A stretch of DNA of 56,359 nucleotides from CAKOSP01 sp964369625 (GCA_964369625.1 CAYJFC010000004.1:1-56359), one strand, 5' to 3'. Numbered from the stretch's first letter, positions 8,242 to 17,520 are shown. Made by a program: numbers and translations. Notes: generated by a model not told the origin, from the sequence alone.

Positions 8242-9315
8242 ATGGCTACGAAAAATACAATAAAATCTACTAAAAAGTCTAATCAGAATAATAAATTAGA
8301 CATAAAAAGGAGAAAAATCAACTTTAATATACTTTTGATTTTTGCTTTTTGTGTCGGATTAATTTTGATAATGGTTACATATGCATGGTTTTCTGCTTCT
8401 TTAAATGCAAAGGTAGACTTTGTAAAGTTAACTGTTAATAGGGAAACAGGATTATATGCGTCTTTAGACGGTTTAAATTATGGAGATGAAATAATATTAA
8501 ATGAAGAAAGTATTTCAGAAGGTATTGAAAATATCTATCCAGAGCATAATAATATATGGCCATCAAATGGATTAGTGCCTGTATCGTCTAATGGTATTTC
8601 TTCAGCTAATTCTTCAAATTTTGAATTTTATAACACTACATTTTTAGATTATGTTAGCGCAGATGATCACCGAAGATATTTAGATGTTTCACTGTATGAA
8701 CCTGAAGCTATAGGTCATAATTATTATATAGCATTTGATTTATTCTTAAAAAATATTAGTAATACTCCAAAAAGTGATAATTTATATCTATATGAAGGAA
8801 CAAATTTATATTTAAATGATGGTTATGAAGAAGAAATGCCTGGTCTTATGAATTCAGTTAGATTTGGTATAGTACGAATAGGGCATACACCAGATGAAGA
8901 TGCAGGACCTGAAATAGTTCAAAATATTGAATGTAATTCAAACTGTAGTTCATATATTTATGAACCTAATGCTTATAGTCACTCAGATTATTCTATAGAT
9001 AAACTTAAAAAATTTGATATTGATATACTAAATGGACAATATGTTCCAACATATGGAATTATTAATGAAGGAGAAAAATTATTGCATGAGAGTGGTCATG
9101 GTAATACTCCACTTAATCCTGAGTATTTTGAACTTCAAGGTTCGTACACAGATTTAACTCAAAGTTTATTTGAGCTACCTCATGGAATAACAAAAATAAG
9201 AGTATACATTTGGATAGAAGGTCAAGATTTAGATAGTCTTGAAACTACATCGGAAGGTGCTATATTAAATATAATTATGAACTTCTATAAAGATTTAGCG
9301 GGTTATGATTTATAA
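8242..9315 (+). CDS. TasA/camelysin-like fibre subunit, divergent paralogue 3
   Basis: A 357-residue secreted protein with a longer basic N-terminus (about 28 residues) before a hydrophobic segment ending in MVTYAWFSAS. It keeps the family blocks in diverged form: LYASLDGLNYGDEI, NYYIAFDLFLKNIS, NSVRFGIVRIG, a compact cysteine pair (ECNSNC) followed by YIYEPN, and HGITKIRVYIWIEGQD near the end. It is shorter and less repetitive than paralogues 1 and 2, and it lies beyond the hairpin, which fits a minor or capping subunit (inference). The ribosome site AAGGGAG lies just before the ATG at 8242. Confidence 0.7.
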   Translation: MATKNTIKSTKKSNQNNKLDIKRRKINFNILLIFAFCVGLILIMVTYAWFSASLNAKVDFVKLTVNRETGLYASLDGLNYGDEIILNEESISEGIENIYPEHNNIWPSNGLVPVSSNGISSANSSNFEFYNTTFLDYVSADDHRRYLDVSLYEPEAIGHNYYIAFDLFLKNISNTPKSDNLYLYEGTNLYLNDGYEEEMPGLMNSVRFGIVRIGHTPDEDAGPEIVQNIECNSNCSSYIYEPNAYSHSDYSIDKLKKFDIDILNGQYVPTYGIINEGEKLLHESGHGNTPLNPEYFELQGSYTDLTQSLFELPHGITKIRVYIWIEGQDLDSLETTSEGAILNIIMNFYKDLAGYDL

Positions 9316-9336
9316 TAAATAAAAAGGGAGAATAAA

Positions 9337-9486
9337 ATGGATAAAAAGGAAAATAAAACAGATTTTGATTTGTCTGTATTGTCGTTAAAAGAATTAATAG
9401 AATTAAGTCATTCTGTAGATGATTTTCTGGTCTTTTTAGACGACCAAAGTAAAAAGGTTGATATTGGAGGTGCACTAGATGAATAA
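9337..9486 (+). CDS. 49-residue unknown protein overlapping the next gene
   Basis: ATG 9337 is preceded by AAAAGGGAG (9321-9329) and encodes a 49-residue acidic protein (MDKKENKTDF... ending GGALDE) with no membrane segment. Its stop (9484-9486) lies inside the next gene, whose ATG is at 9479, an 8-base overlap with the next ribosome site GGAGG inside this gene. That arrangement is typical of translational coupling, so I regard it as real despite its size. I do not recognise a family. A small cytosolic partner of the 544-residue protein is plausible. Confidence 0.6.
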   Translation: MDKKENKTDFDLSVLSLKELIELSHSVDDFLVFLDDQSKKVDIGGALDE

Positions 9487-11113
9487 TTTTTATACATATA
9501 TAACTGAAGATATTGAGATAAAAAAAGAAATGCTTTTGTCGATGCCTTTAAATACTAAATCACAGCAAAAAGCATTTTATGAAAAAGTTGTAGATATAAA
9601 AAACAAATATAATAATTATCATACAAATTTAAATAAGTATATTGAAGTTAAAAGTCACAATATCGAAGTTCCAACTTCTGATGATAAAAATAACAATGGT
9701 ATTAAAGAAGTTTCACTTCAAATAGAGTGTTTACATAATTTAGAAAAAATATTAAATCCACTTAATAGTTACTATGAAAAGTTAGAATTTGATAGTTTAT
9801 TATTTGAAATATCTAACTATGGGGATTTTGATTTCTTAACAGTTAATCAGGTTATAGATAAATTGTTTTCAAAATTTGAACTTATTAATGTAAAATTATC
9901 TAGTAATGATTTTGATGTATCTAGTTACGTAAATGAATATATGATTGAATTTATTAAAGCAAAATTAGATGGTGATAATAAATTTAGTGAGGCTGAAATA
10001 GTATTTGAAAGAATATATTGGGTAAACCCTAATTTAATACCACATATTGAATTAAATTTCAGAAAATTAATAAAAAAATATGAAAATAAATTTAAATCTA
10101 AATTAATTGAAATGCAAGATGATGCCAAAACAAAAACAGGGATTCAAACTTATGAAGATTGTATGAAAAATTTAAGAGCATCATATAATGAACTTAATTC
10201 TCTTAAAGGTGAATCTTGTGCTGAAATAATAAATAAAGCTATTAATAAAGAAATAGATATAAATGATTATTTTTCAAACAGTAAAGCCATGGAGCTTGCT
10301 GAAAATATGCTTGTTATTGATAAATCAGTTATTGAAGATCAAAATCGCAGAAATAAATTTTTATTGGATATAAAAGGTTTAAAAAAAATATCAAAAGAAT
10401 ATCAAAAGTATTCTGAATTTGAACCATTTGTTACATTTGCAAAAGAAATGTATAAAACATATAAAGAAGAAAGATCTATTGACTCTATTGAAGATGATAT
10501 TGAAAAATTGGAAATAGAACTAGAAGATATAAATAATGTTATTTTTAAACCAAGTGAAGGTAAATCTAAATTCAAAAAGGCATTTGGTTTTATGGATAAA
10601 AGTAAAGAGGAAAAACCTCTTAAACAGTTGCAATCTGATTCACTTATTATTTGTGATAAATTATTGAAATTGTATAAAGATGTAGATAGATTACACTTTC
10701 ATAATAAATCTAAAACAATTTTAGATGATTATGTAACTTTAGACGACTTTATTAACTTATTTAAAAGTTATGATTTTTTCAAAAAGCAAATACTAAGAGA
10801 TACATTTAAATTAAAAAATTATACTGAAATAGTGGAGTATAACGAAAAATTTGTGATATTTAGTAATAATCCAAATAATGTGGTTGTTTCATCTATTCCT
10901 GTATTTCAAGAATTTAATGTTATTAAAGTAATTATTAATAAATATCGTATTAATAATATAAACATTAATGAAGATAATTTAAGAAGTGGTGGTATTGATA
11001 ATTTAATTAATAACATTAATTTATTATTAAGATCTAATATAATTGCAAAAAGTAATATTAAAGTAGAGCAATTATGGTTTAAAATTGAAGCAAATAAAAT
11101 ATTGAAGAAGTAG
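9479..11113 (+). CDS. Unknown 544-residue cytosolic helical protein at the end of the fibre operon
   Basis: No signal peptide or membrane segment is visible. The sequence is highly charged and mostly helical, with likely coiled coil around residues 320-365 (a run of Glu, Asp and Lys heptad-like positions) and a basic stretch EGKSKFKKAFGFMDKSK at about 360-376. I recognise no catalytic motif or family. It is translationally coupled to the 49-residue gene and ends in a terminator, making it the last gene of the fibre operon. A cytosolic assembly or regulatory role is possible from position alone. Confidence 0.5.
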   Translation: MNNFYTYITEDIEIKKEMLLSMPLNTKSQQKAFYEKVVDIKNKYNNYHTNLNKYIEVKSHNIEVPTSDDKNNNGIKEVSLQIECLHNLEKILNPLNSYYEKLEFDSLLFEISNYGDFDFLTVNQVIDKLFSKFELINVKLSSNDFDVSSYVNEYMIEFIKAKLDGDNKFSEAEIVFERIYWVNPNLIPHIELNFRKLIKKYENKFKSKLIEMQDDAKTKTGIQTYEDCMKNLRASYNELNSLKGESCAEIINKAINKEIDINDYFSNSKAMELAENMLVIDKSVIEDQNRRNKFLLDIKGLKKISKEYQKYSEFEPFVTFAKEMYKTYKEERSIDSIEDDIEKLEIELEDINNVIFKPSEGKSKFKKAFGFMDKSKEEKPLKQLQSDSLIICDKLLKLYKDVDRLHFHNKSKTILDDYVTLDDFINLFKSYDFFKKQILRDTFKLKNYTEIVEYNEKFVIFSNNPNNVVVSSIPVFQEFNVIKVIINKYRINNININEDNLRSGGIDNLINNINLLLRSNIIAKSNIKVEQLWFKIEANKILKK

Positions 11114-11128
11114 GAAACTACTTTTTTT
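11108..11128 (+). terminator. Terminator of the second fibre operon
   Basis: AAGTAG, loop GAAA, CTACTT, then a run of T. The upstream stop codon forms part of the stem. Confidence 0.7.
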
Positions 11129-11130
11129 AT

Positions 11131-11159
11131 TTGTATTTTTGTAATTTATGTGATACAAT
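11131..11159 (+). promoter_or_regulatory. Promoter with extended -10
   Basis: TTGTAT (11131-11136), a 17-bp spacer and TGaTACAAT (extended -10, hexamer 11154-11159), about 20 bases before the next start. The -35 begins three bases after the preceding T-run. Confidence 0.6.
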
Positions 11160-11179
11160 TATTTCCTTAGGAGATTAAT

Positions 11180-11596
11180 ATGCATGAAATTATGATTAAA
11201 AATAATATTATTGAAATACTAACAAAAGAAAAGGCAGTTTTTGCTAGTTACTTTGTAAACAATATCAATAGTAATAATTTAGATATAGTTAAAAATAGTA
11301 AAAAGTGTTTACATTTAATAAGTGGCTGTATAAAATTTGAAGAAGGATTAAATAATTTATTTGATAATCAAAAAAATTTATCAGAAACTAAATTTTATGA
11401 ATTGTTAACTGTAATGGTAAATTCTGTAGTAGAAGAATTTCAAAATAAGAAAATTTTTTTAAGTGCTTCAGCTCTTGAACATATAAACAAACATATTGAA
11501 TTATTAGTTTTTTTAATAAATATCAAAAAAACTCAAATAGTACCACAAGTGATAAATACTAATGTTAATACTAATGGGTTAATTAGTAAAAAGTAA
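11180..11596 (+). CDS. Unknown 138-residue protein
   Basis: A small soluble, mostly helical protein with no recognisable motif; cysteines occur at about residues 40 and 46. The start ATG 11180 follows TTAGGAG (11167-11173). It is a single-gene unit with its own extended -10 promoter and is convergent with sigK, with which it shares a bidirectional terminator. I cannot assign a function. Confidence 0.5.
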   Translation: MHEIMIKNNIIEILTKEKAVFASYFVNNINSNNLDIVKNSKKCLHLISGCIKFEEGLNNLFDNQKNLSETKFYELLTVMVNSVVEEFQNKKIFLSASALEHINKHIELLVFLINIKKTQIVPQVINTNVNTNGLISKK

Positions 11597-11623
11597 AAAT
11601 ATTAAATATCATTTTTACTTTTT
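11588..11623. terminator. Bidirectional terminator between the unknown gene and sigK
   Basis: A perfect 13-bp inverted repeat, AAAAAGTAAAAAT / ATTTTTACTTTTT, with a 10-base loop. It ends in T on both strands and therefore serves both convergent genes. Confidence 0.8.
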
Positions 11624-12294
11624 AAAAATTCACGGAGCATTTTAGTTAATGCTCTTTTTTCTATTCTTGAAACATAACTCCTTGAAATTTTTAAATTCTT
11701 AGCTATTTGTTTTTGAGTTTCTTCTTTAGTATTATATAGCCCATATCTTTTAATAATAATATCTTTCTCTCTGTCTGTAAGAAAAGATAAGTATTTTTCT
11801 AATCTAATTATATTATCTTTAACATTAATTTTATCTACAAAATCATATTCTATATCTTTTAAAATATCAATTAAATTAATTTCGTTACCTTCTTTGTCAA
11901 ATCCAATTGAATCGTTAAGTGAAACATTTAAACTAGTTTTTTTATTTGATCTAAAGTGCATTAATAATTCGTTTTGCACACATTTTGCAGCATATGTAGT
12001 AATTTTGGTTTTTTGATCTTTTTTATAAGTATCAATACCTTTGATTAAACCAATTGTGCCAATAGAAATTAAATCATCACTATCTTCATTTTTTAAGTCA
12101 AATCTTTTTACAATATGTGCAACTAATCTTAAATTATGCTCAATAAGTTTATTTCTAGCATCTGTATTTCCTTCAAACATCTTTTTAATATACTTTTTTT
12201 CTTCTACATCGCTTAAAGGAGAAGGGAAAACATCATTTGAATAACTTCCTGTAAATAAAAAAATATTTTTAAATAAATCTAATATAAAATTCAT
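11602..12294 (-). CDS. sigK: Sporulation-type sigma factor, SigK-like, with pro-sequence
   Basis: A 230-residue sigma-70 family protein. Region 2 reads NLRLVAHIVKRF with SIGTIGLIKGID and TYAAKCVQNELLMHFRS. Region 3/linker has DSIGFDKEGNEINLIDIL, and region 4 ends TQKQIAKNLKISRSYVSRIEKR with an evident helix-turn-helix. These blocks match sigma-K more closely than sigma-A or sigma-F. The first 20 or so residues are hydrophobic and precede FPSPLS, just like the removable pro-sequence of pro-sigma-K (FPQPLS). The gene is whole, not split by a skin-like element as in B. subtilis. In sporulating Firmicutes sigma-K runs late mother-cell genes; no other sporulation gene is visible in this window, so its role here may differ. 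Confidence 0.85.
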   Translation of the reverse strand: MNFILDLFKNIFLFTGSYSNDVFPSPLSDVEEKKYIKKMFEGNTDARNKLIEHNLRLVAHIVKRFDLKNEDSDDLISIGTIGLIKGIDTYKKDQKTKITTYAAKCVQNELLMHFRSNKKTSLNVSLNDSIGFDKEGNEINLIDILKDIEYDFVDKINVKDNIIRLEKYLSFLTDREKDIIIKRYGLYNTKEETQKQIAKNLKISRSYVSRIEKRALTKMLREFLKSKNDI

Positions 12295-12370
12295 AATACC
12301 ACCTTAATTAAATATATTATAAATAATAATAAATATTAAAAATCATTTATTTATTATTTACCTTAATTCG

Positions 12371-12379
12371 TGATATACT
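12371..12379 (+). promoter_or_regulatory. Extended -10 of the polA-mutM operon
   Basis: TGaTATACT (12371-12379) lies 20 bases before the polA start. I see no good -35 at the expected distance. Confidence 0.5.
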
Positions 12380-12398
12380 ATTATTAGTGAGGTATTAT

Positions 12399-14945
12399 AT
12401 GAAAAAATTGATATTAATAGATGGAAATAATTTAATGTTCAGAGCATTTTATGCAACTAGTTATACAGGTAATATAATGCGTAATAGTGAAGGTTTTCCT
12501 ACTAATGCATTATTTGGTTTTATTAATATGCTTAATAAAATAAAAGAAGAAGAAAAACCAGTGTATATGTGTGTAGCATTTGATATAGGAAAAAACTTTA
12601 GAAAAGAAGAGTATTCATTTTATAAAGAAGGAAGAAATGCAACGCCAGAAGAGTTGAAAATGCAAATGCCATATGCTAGAAAAATTCTTGAAGCTAGTGG
12701 AATTAAATACTTAGAGCTAGAGCCATATGAAGCAGATGATATCATAGGAACACTTGTTAAAATGGCGGAAAAAGATAGAGAATTTGATTGTACTATTATT
12801 TCTAGTGATAAAGATTTATTACAATTAATTAATTATGAAACAGATGTCAAATTACTAAAAAAAGATAGTTATATAAGATTAAATGAAAGAACTTTTTTTG
12901 AAGAATACGGTATTACTCCAATAAAAATGATTGATTTAAAAGCCTTAATGGGAGATTCATCAGATAATATTCCTGGTGTTAAAGGAATAGGTGAAAAAAC
13001 AGCCCTTAAATTAATTCAAGAATATAATTCTTTAGAAGGAGTTTATGAAAATATTGATTCTATTAAAGGAGCAGTTAAAGATAAACTTATAAATGGCAAA
13101 AATGATGCATTTATGAGTAAAAAGATAGCTACTATATATAAAGATGTCCCTCTTAATATATCTCTTGAAGATTTGAAATGTGAAAAACATAATAATGATT
13201 TAATTGAACTATATAAAGAACTTGGATTTAATTCATTTCTAAAAAAATTAGAAACTCCGGTAGAAGAAACTAAATTAGATATAAAAATAGTGAATACTTT
13301 AAATGATTTAACACTAGAAGATAATATAGCTATATACATGGAATATGATAACGAAAATTATCATAATGCTAATATATTATCACTTGCTATTACAGATAAA
13401 AATGGTACATATTATATAAATAAAAATATAATAAAAGAAACAATGAATATAATTAAAAATAAAAACATTTCAACATACGATGTAAAAAAACATTTAGCAC
13501 ATAGCGATATATTATATAAAAATGATTTGATGATTGGATATTTCTTATTAGGATATCAAGTTAAAGATGATATAAGTAATTTAATGTTAGATTTTAATAC
13601 AAATGTCAACAGTTTCAGTGAACTTAAAAAAATCAAATTTGAAGATGAAGTTTTAAAAACAGCAACGTGTTTAAAATCTAAATTTATTTTTGATAATAGA
13701 CTTAAGATGTCTATAGATTTAAAAGAACATGATTCATTTAAGTTGTATGAAGAAATAGAGATGCCTTTAGCTTTTGTGTTAGCTGATATGGAAAAAAACG
13801 GAATAGTGTGTCAAAAAGAAGTTTTAGAAGAACTTAAAGTACACGTTAAAGAAAAAATAGATGAAGTTACTAAAATTATTCATGATTTAGCTGGTGAAGA
13901 GTTTAATATATCTAGTCCTAAACAATTAGGTGAAATTCTTTTTGAGAAAATGAATATCGCTAAGGGTAAAAAAAATAAGACTGGATACAAAACTGATGCT
14001 GCCACTTTAGAAAAGATGAAAAATGATCATCCTATAATTGAAAATATATTGTTGTATCGTAATTTAAGTAAAATATATTCAACATATATTGAAGGTTTAG
14101 AAATATATATTAATAGTGATTCTAAAATAAAACCTATATTTAAACAAACTTTGGCAAGAACAGGAAGGTTATCTTGCACTGAACCTAATTTACAAAATAT
14201 ACCTGTTAGAGAAGAGTTAGGTAAACAAATAAGAAAAGCATTTAAACCAGAAAATGATATATTATTATCAGCGGATTATTCACAAATAGAACTAAGAATA
14301 CTTGCACATATTTCTAGTGACGAAACTTTAATAAAAGCTTTTAATGATGGAGCAGATATACATAGAAAAGTTGCATCTGATATATACGGTATTGATGAAG
14401 AAAATATTACTAAAGCTCAAAGAAAAACAGCAAAAGCAGTAATTTTTGGTATTGTATATGGAATAAGTGGTTTTGGTTTAGGAGAAAATTTACATATTAC
14501 TAGAAAAGAAGCAGATATGTTTATAAATAAGTATTATGAATATTATCCAAGCGTTAGAAAATATATGGACGATATCATTAAAGAGGCTAAAGATACTGGA
14601 GAAGTAAAAACACTTTTTAATAGAAGAAGAATTATAGATGAAATAAAAAGTAGTAACTTTTTAGTAAAACAAATGGGCGAAAGAATGGCTCTTAATACCC
14701 CGATACAAGGTACTAGTGCGGATATAATTAAAATAGCAATGATTAATATATCAAGAGCATTAAAAGAAAATAATCTTAAAAGTAAATTAATACTTCAAGT
14801 TCACGATGAACTTATACTTGATGTTATAAAAGAAGAAAAAGAAATAGTTGAAAAAATTGTTGTTGAAAATATGGAAAATGTTATTAAGCTTAGTGTTCCA
14901 CTTAAAGTAGAAGTAAATTGTGCTAGTAATTGGTATGAGGTATAA
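12399..14945 (+). CDS. polA: DNA polymerase I
   Basis: Repair and Okazaki-fragment polymerase, 848 residues. I start at ATG 12399 because GAGG (12389-12392) precedes it and MKKLILIDGNN is the canonical N-terminus; the GTG at 12387 is part of the ribosome site. The 5' nuclease domain (about 1-290) has the YEADD, SSDKD and GDSSDNIPG motifs. The middle domain (about 295-460) lacks the D-x-E exonuclease residues, so proofreading is inactive, as in Bacillus Pol I. The polymerase domain has motif A SADYSQIELRIL (about 624), motif B RKTAKAVIFGIVYG (about 675) and motif C LQVHDEL (about 800). mutM follows after two bases, forming a common polA-mutM operon. Confidence 0.97.
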   Translation: MKKLILIDGNNLMFRAFYATSYTGNIMRNSEGFPTNALFGFINMLNKIKEEEKPVYMCVAFDIGKNFRKEEYSFYKEGRNATPEELKMQMPYARKILEASGIKYLELEPYEADDIIGTLVKMAEKDREFDCTIISSDKDLLQLINYETDVKLLKKDSYIRLNERTFFEEYGITPIKMIDLKALMGDSSDNIPGVKGIGEKTALKLIQEYNSLEGVYENIDSIKGAVKDKLINGKNDAFMSKKIATIYKDVPLNISLEDLKCEKHNNDLIELYKELGFNSFLKKLETPVEETKLDIKIVNTLNDLTLEDNIAIYMEYDNENYHNANILSLAITDKNGTYYINKNIIKETMNIIKNKNISTYDVKKHLAHSDILYKNDLMIGYFLLGYQVKDDISNLMLDFNTNVNSFSELKKIKFEDEVLKTATCLKSKFIFDNRLKMSIDLKEHDSFKLYEEIEMPLAFVLADMEKNGIVCQKEVLEELKVHVKEKIDEVTKIIHDLAGEEFNISSPKQLGEILFEKMNIAKGKKNKTGYKTDAATLEKMKNDHPIIENILLYRNLSKIYSTYIEGLEIYINSDSKIKPIFKQTLARTGRLSCTEPNLQNIPVREELGKQIRKAFKPENDILLSADYSQIELRILAHISSDETLIKAFNDGADIHRKVASDIYGIDEENITKAQRKTAKAVIFGIVYGISGFGLGENLHITRKEADMFINKYYEYYPSVRKYMDDIIKEAKDTGEVKTLFNRRRIIDEIKSSNFLVKQMGERMALNTPIQGTSADIIKIAMINISRALKENNLKSKLILQVHDELILDVIKEEKEIVEKIVVENMENVIKLSVPLKVEVNCASNWYEV

Positions 14946-14947
14946 AT

Positions 14948-15751
14948 ATGCCAGAGCTTCCAGAAGTAGAAACAGTAAGAAATGCTTTGAAAGCCAAGAT
15001 ACTAAATAAAAAAATAATTAGTATAAATGTATTATATTCACGCATTGTTGAAAATGATTTAGAAGAATTTAATAGCTTAATCAAACAAAAATTTATAGAT
15101 ATTAAAAGAAAAGGAAAATATTTGATATTTGAAACGGATAGTAATTATTTAATATCACACCTTAGAATGGAAGGAAAGTATTTTGTTAAAAATTCATCAG
15201 ATGAAATATTAAAGCATGACCATATAATATTTACATTATCTAATAATATAAAGCTTGTATATAATGATACTAGAAAATTTGGTAGAATGATTTTAATAAA
15301 CAAAAATGACTTAGAAGAATATTTTATTAAATTAGGAAAAGAGCCTAATGATTTAAATTCTTCTTATTTGAAAGATAAGTTACAAAAAAGTAATAAATCC
15401 ATTAAAACATTATTACTTGATCAAAATATAATAGCAGGTCTTGGCAATATATATGCAAATGAAGTTTTATTTTTATCAAAAATTAATCCTTATAAAAAGG
15501 GTAGAGATTTAACAATTGAAGAGATAAATAAAATAATTGCATCTAGTATAAAAATAATAGATAAATCTATAAAAGAAGGTGGGTCCACTATTAAAAGTTA
15601 TACTTCTAGTTTAGGTGTAACTGGAAATTATCAAAATTATTTATTAGTACATATGAAAGAAAATCAAACATGCATATATTGTAATAATTTAATAAAAAAA
15701 GAAAAAATAGATGGAAGAAGCACATATTATTGTGAAAATTGTCAAAAATAA
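14948..15751 (+). CDS. mutM: Formamidopyrimidine-DNA glycosylase
   Basis: Bifunctional base-excision repair glycosylase/AP lyase for 8-oxoguanine and formamidopyrimidines, 267 residues (normal length). The N-terminus MPELPEVETVR supplies the catalytic proline and glutamate. RKGKYLIF holds the conserved lysine, DQNIIAGLGNIYANE is the H2TH signature, and GGSTIKSY leads to a C-terminal zinc finger with CIYC and CENC. It is the second gene of the polA operon and ends at a bidirectional terminator. Confidence 0.96.
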   Translation: MPELPEVETVRNALKAKILNKKIISINVLYSRIVENDLEEFNSLIKQKFIDIKRKGKYLIFETDSNYLISHLRMEGKYFVKNSSDEILKHDHIIFTLSNNIKLVYNDTRKFGRMILINKNDLEEYFIKLGKEPNDLNSSYLKDKLQKSNKSIKTLLLDQNIIAGLGNIYANEVLFLSKINPYKKGRDLTIEEINKIIASSIKIIDKSIKEGGSTIKSYTSSLGVTGNYQNYLLVHMKENQTCIYCNNLIKKEKIDGRSTYYCENCQK

Positions 15752-15775
15752 AAAAGTTCAATTTGAACTTTTTTT
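15751..15775. terminator. Bidirectional terminator after mutM
   Basis: AAAAAGTTC, loop AATTT, GAACTTTTT, flanked by A-run and T-run, so it can serve mutM and the convergent gene. Confidence 0.8.
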
Positions 15776-17486
15776 ATATTGTTGAACATGTTTCTAAAAT
15801 AGTTAAACTCTCATCTATATCTGATTCTAAAACATAGCTATATGTATCAATTTTAAATCCTGTAGCGGTATCATGAATTGCTATATAATAAATATAATCT
15901 TCATATGTTACTGTTCCTTTATAAGTACTAGGCAATCCAGTAATATAGTCATTTTCAATTAAGTATTCTACAGTAACACAATTACTATTTAAATCATCTA
16001 AAGCATATTCAGCTGCTTCTAAAATAACATTAGCATTTGCTGTAAACAATGATTCATCAGTATAGTAATAATTATCTGTAGAAGTATCTTCAGTATTTAA
16101 ATCACTAGTAATACTTGATAAATATTCACTGAATTCTGTAACAAGATCCATTATAAATGTTTTTTCAAGAGCATTTTCTAAGTTAGTATTAATTTCTGTT
16201 AACTCATCATTAGATAATTCATCAATATTAATTGCATCTACAGTTTCATCAATATCTACTATTTTATCGGTTTCTAATTTAAAATTAGAAGTCATTTCTA
16301 GTATATATTCTTCACCATCTAAAGTAGCTTCAATATCAAGTTTAATATCAGTATCTATTGCATCTTTACTTACTTTATTATTATATGAACCATCCATTTC
16401 AAAATTTGACATATTATCAGAATAATTTATTTTGTAATTAAATTTAGTATTATTATCTTTTTCGAAGAATAATTCAAATTTAGTCATTGTATCATCATAA
16501 TCAAGTTCGATAGTATCTTTAGTAGTTTCTAAAGAAAAGATATCTTTTAAAACTGGTATTTCATATATAGTTTTGTCATCTTCAACTCTACTAGTAAATA
16601 AAGTTTCACCCATTATGTCAATATCAAACCCTACATATTCTTTTAATAAACCACTAGTATAGATTATATACTCAAGTTCTATTTCTTCTTCTAACACAAT
16701 TTGATCTTTAGAATTATCCAGTAAATCTTTAATATCTTCTTTTTCCATTCCAGTTAAATTAGCCATTGACTTTAGAAAATCATTATTATCATTTAAATTA
16801 TCTATAATAGTTTTAAATAATTTTTCAATATCATCATTATTAAGTTCTAATATATGAGCAGTTACATCAGTTTTATCACCATCAAGCTCGATAGTTTTAT
16901 CATCACTTTTTATATCAAACTCTGTGATAGCATTAGTAAAAGCTTTATTACTAGAATCTATAACTTCATAAATATCTTTAAAGTCAAAATTAGTTTCGGG
17001 TATTTCTAACACTATATTTTCTTCAATAAACATATAAAGGGGAGAGTCATATATATCTTCAGATATAATATATAAATAGTTTTCAAAATATGATAATGCT
17101 ATATCAAGTTCATCATCAATTGTAGCATTTAATGCTAATACTTCATCTTCTGCATTAATACCAAGTTCATAATTAATATTGGCTTTATCTAAACCAGAAA
17201 TATTAGATGTAATATCAAAAGTTCCAGTTATAACGGATTTATTAATTTTACTTGTATCTTCAATTAAATTTTCTTCAATTATTTTTGTAGTTTCATTTAA
17301 TGTATTAAATGCTTCATTTATTGCAACTTCATATACTTTTTCTGATGTTACAAAAAAAGATATAAAAGCAAAATAACCGGCAAGTAAAGCAGCAATTACA
17401 CTTATTATAATAATTATAACTTTCTTATTTTTTGAAGTTTTTTTCACAGTGGTTACTTCTCCACTAACAAAATTGTTTTCTTCCAT
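15774..17486 (-). CDS. Membrane-anchored extracytoplasmic protein of unknown function
   Basis: A 570-residue protein with a short cytosolic lead, a membrane helix at about residues 24-46 (KKVIIIIISVIAALLAGYF) and a large acidic extracellular part. The extracellular part is dominated by alternating beta-type and charged stretches rich in Asp, Glu and Asn. The last 80 residues (SNCVTVEYLIENDYITGLPS onward, ending CSTI) resemble the C-terminal domain of prepilin-like surface proteins, with two cysteines that could pair. The overall plan reminds me of DUF6583-type proteins, but I cannot confirm this. The minus-strand ribosome site GAGGT precedes the start. It forms its own transcription unit upstream of the mutM terminator. 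Confidence 0.55.
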   Translation of the reverse strand: MEENNFVSGEVTTVKKTSKNKKVIIIIISVIAALLAGYFAFISFFVTSEKVYEVAINEAFNTLNETTKIIEENLIEDTSKINKSVITGTFDITSNISGLDKANINYELGINAEDEVLALNATIDDELDIALSYFENYLYIISEDIYDSPLYMFIEENIVLEIPETNFDFKDIYEVIDSSNKAFTNAITEFDIKSDDKTIELDGDKTDVTAHILELNNDDIEKLFKTIIDNLNDNNDFLKSMANLTGMEKEDIKDLLDNSKDQIVLEEEIELEYIIYTSGLLKEYVGFDIDIMGETLFTSRVEDDKTIYEIPVLKDIFSLETTKDTIELDYDDTMTKFELFFEKDNNTKFNYKINYSDNMSNFEMDGSYNNKVSKDAIDTDIKLDIEATLDGEEYILEMTSNFKLETDKIVDIDETVDAINIDELSNDELTEINTNLENALEKTFIMDLVTEFSEYLSSITSDLNTEDTSTDNYYYTDESLFTANANVILEAAEYALDDLNSNCVTVEYLIENDYITGLPSTYKGTVTYEDYIYYIAIHDTATGFKIDTYSYVLESDIDESLTILETCSTI

Positions 17487-17520
17487 TTTACCTCACACTC
17501 TTTCTATATAATTTTAACAT

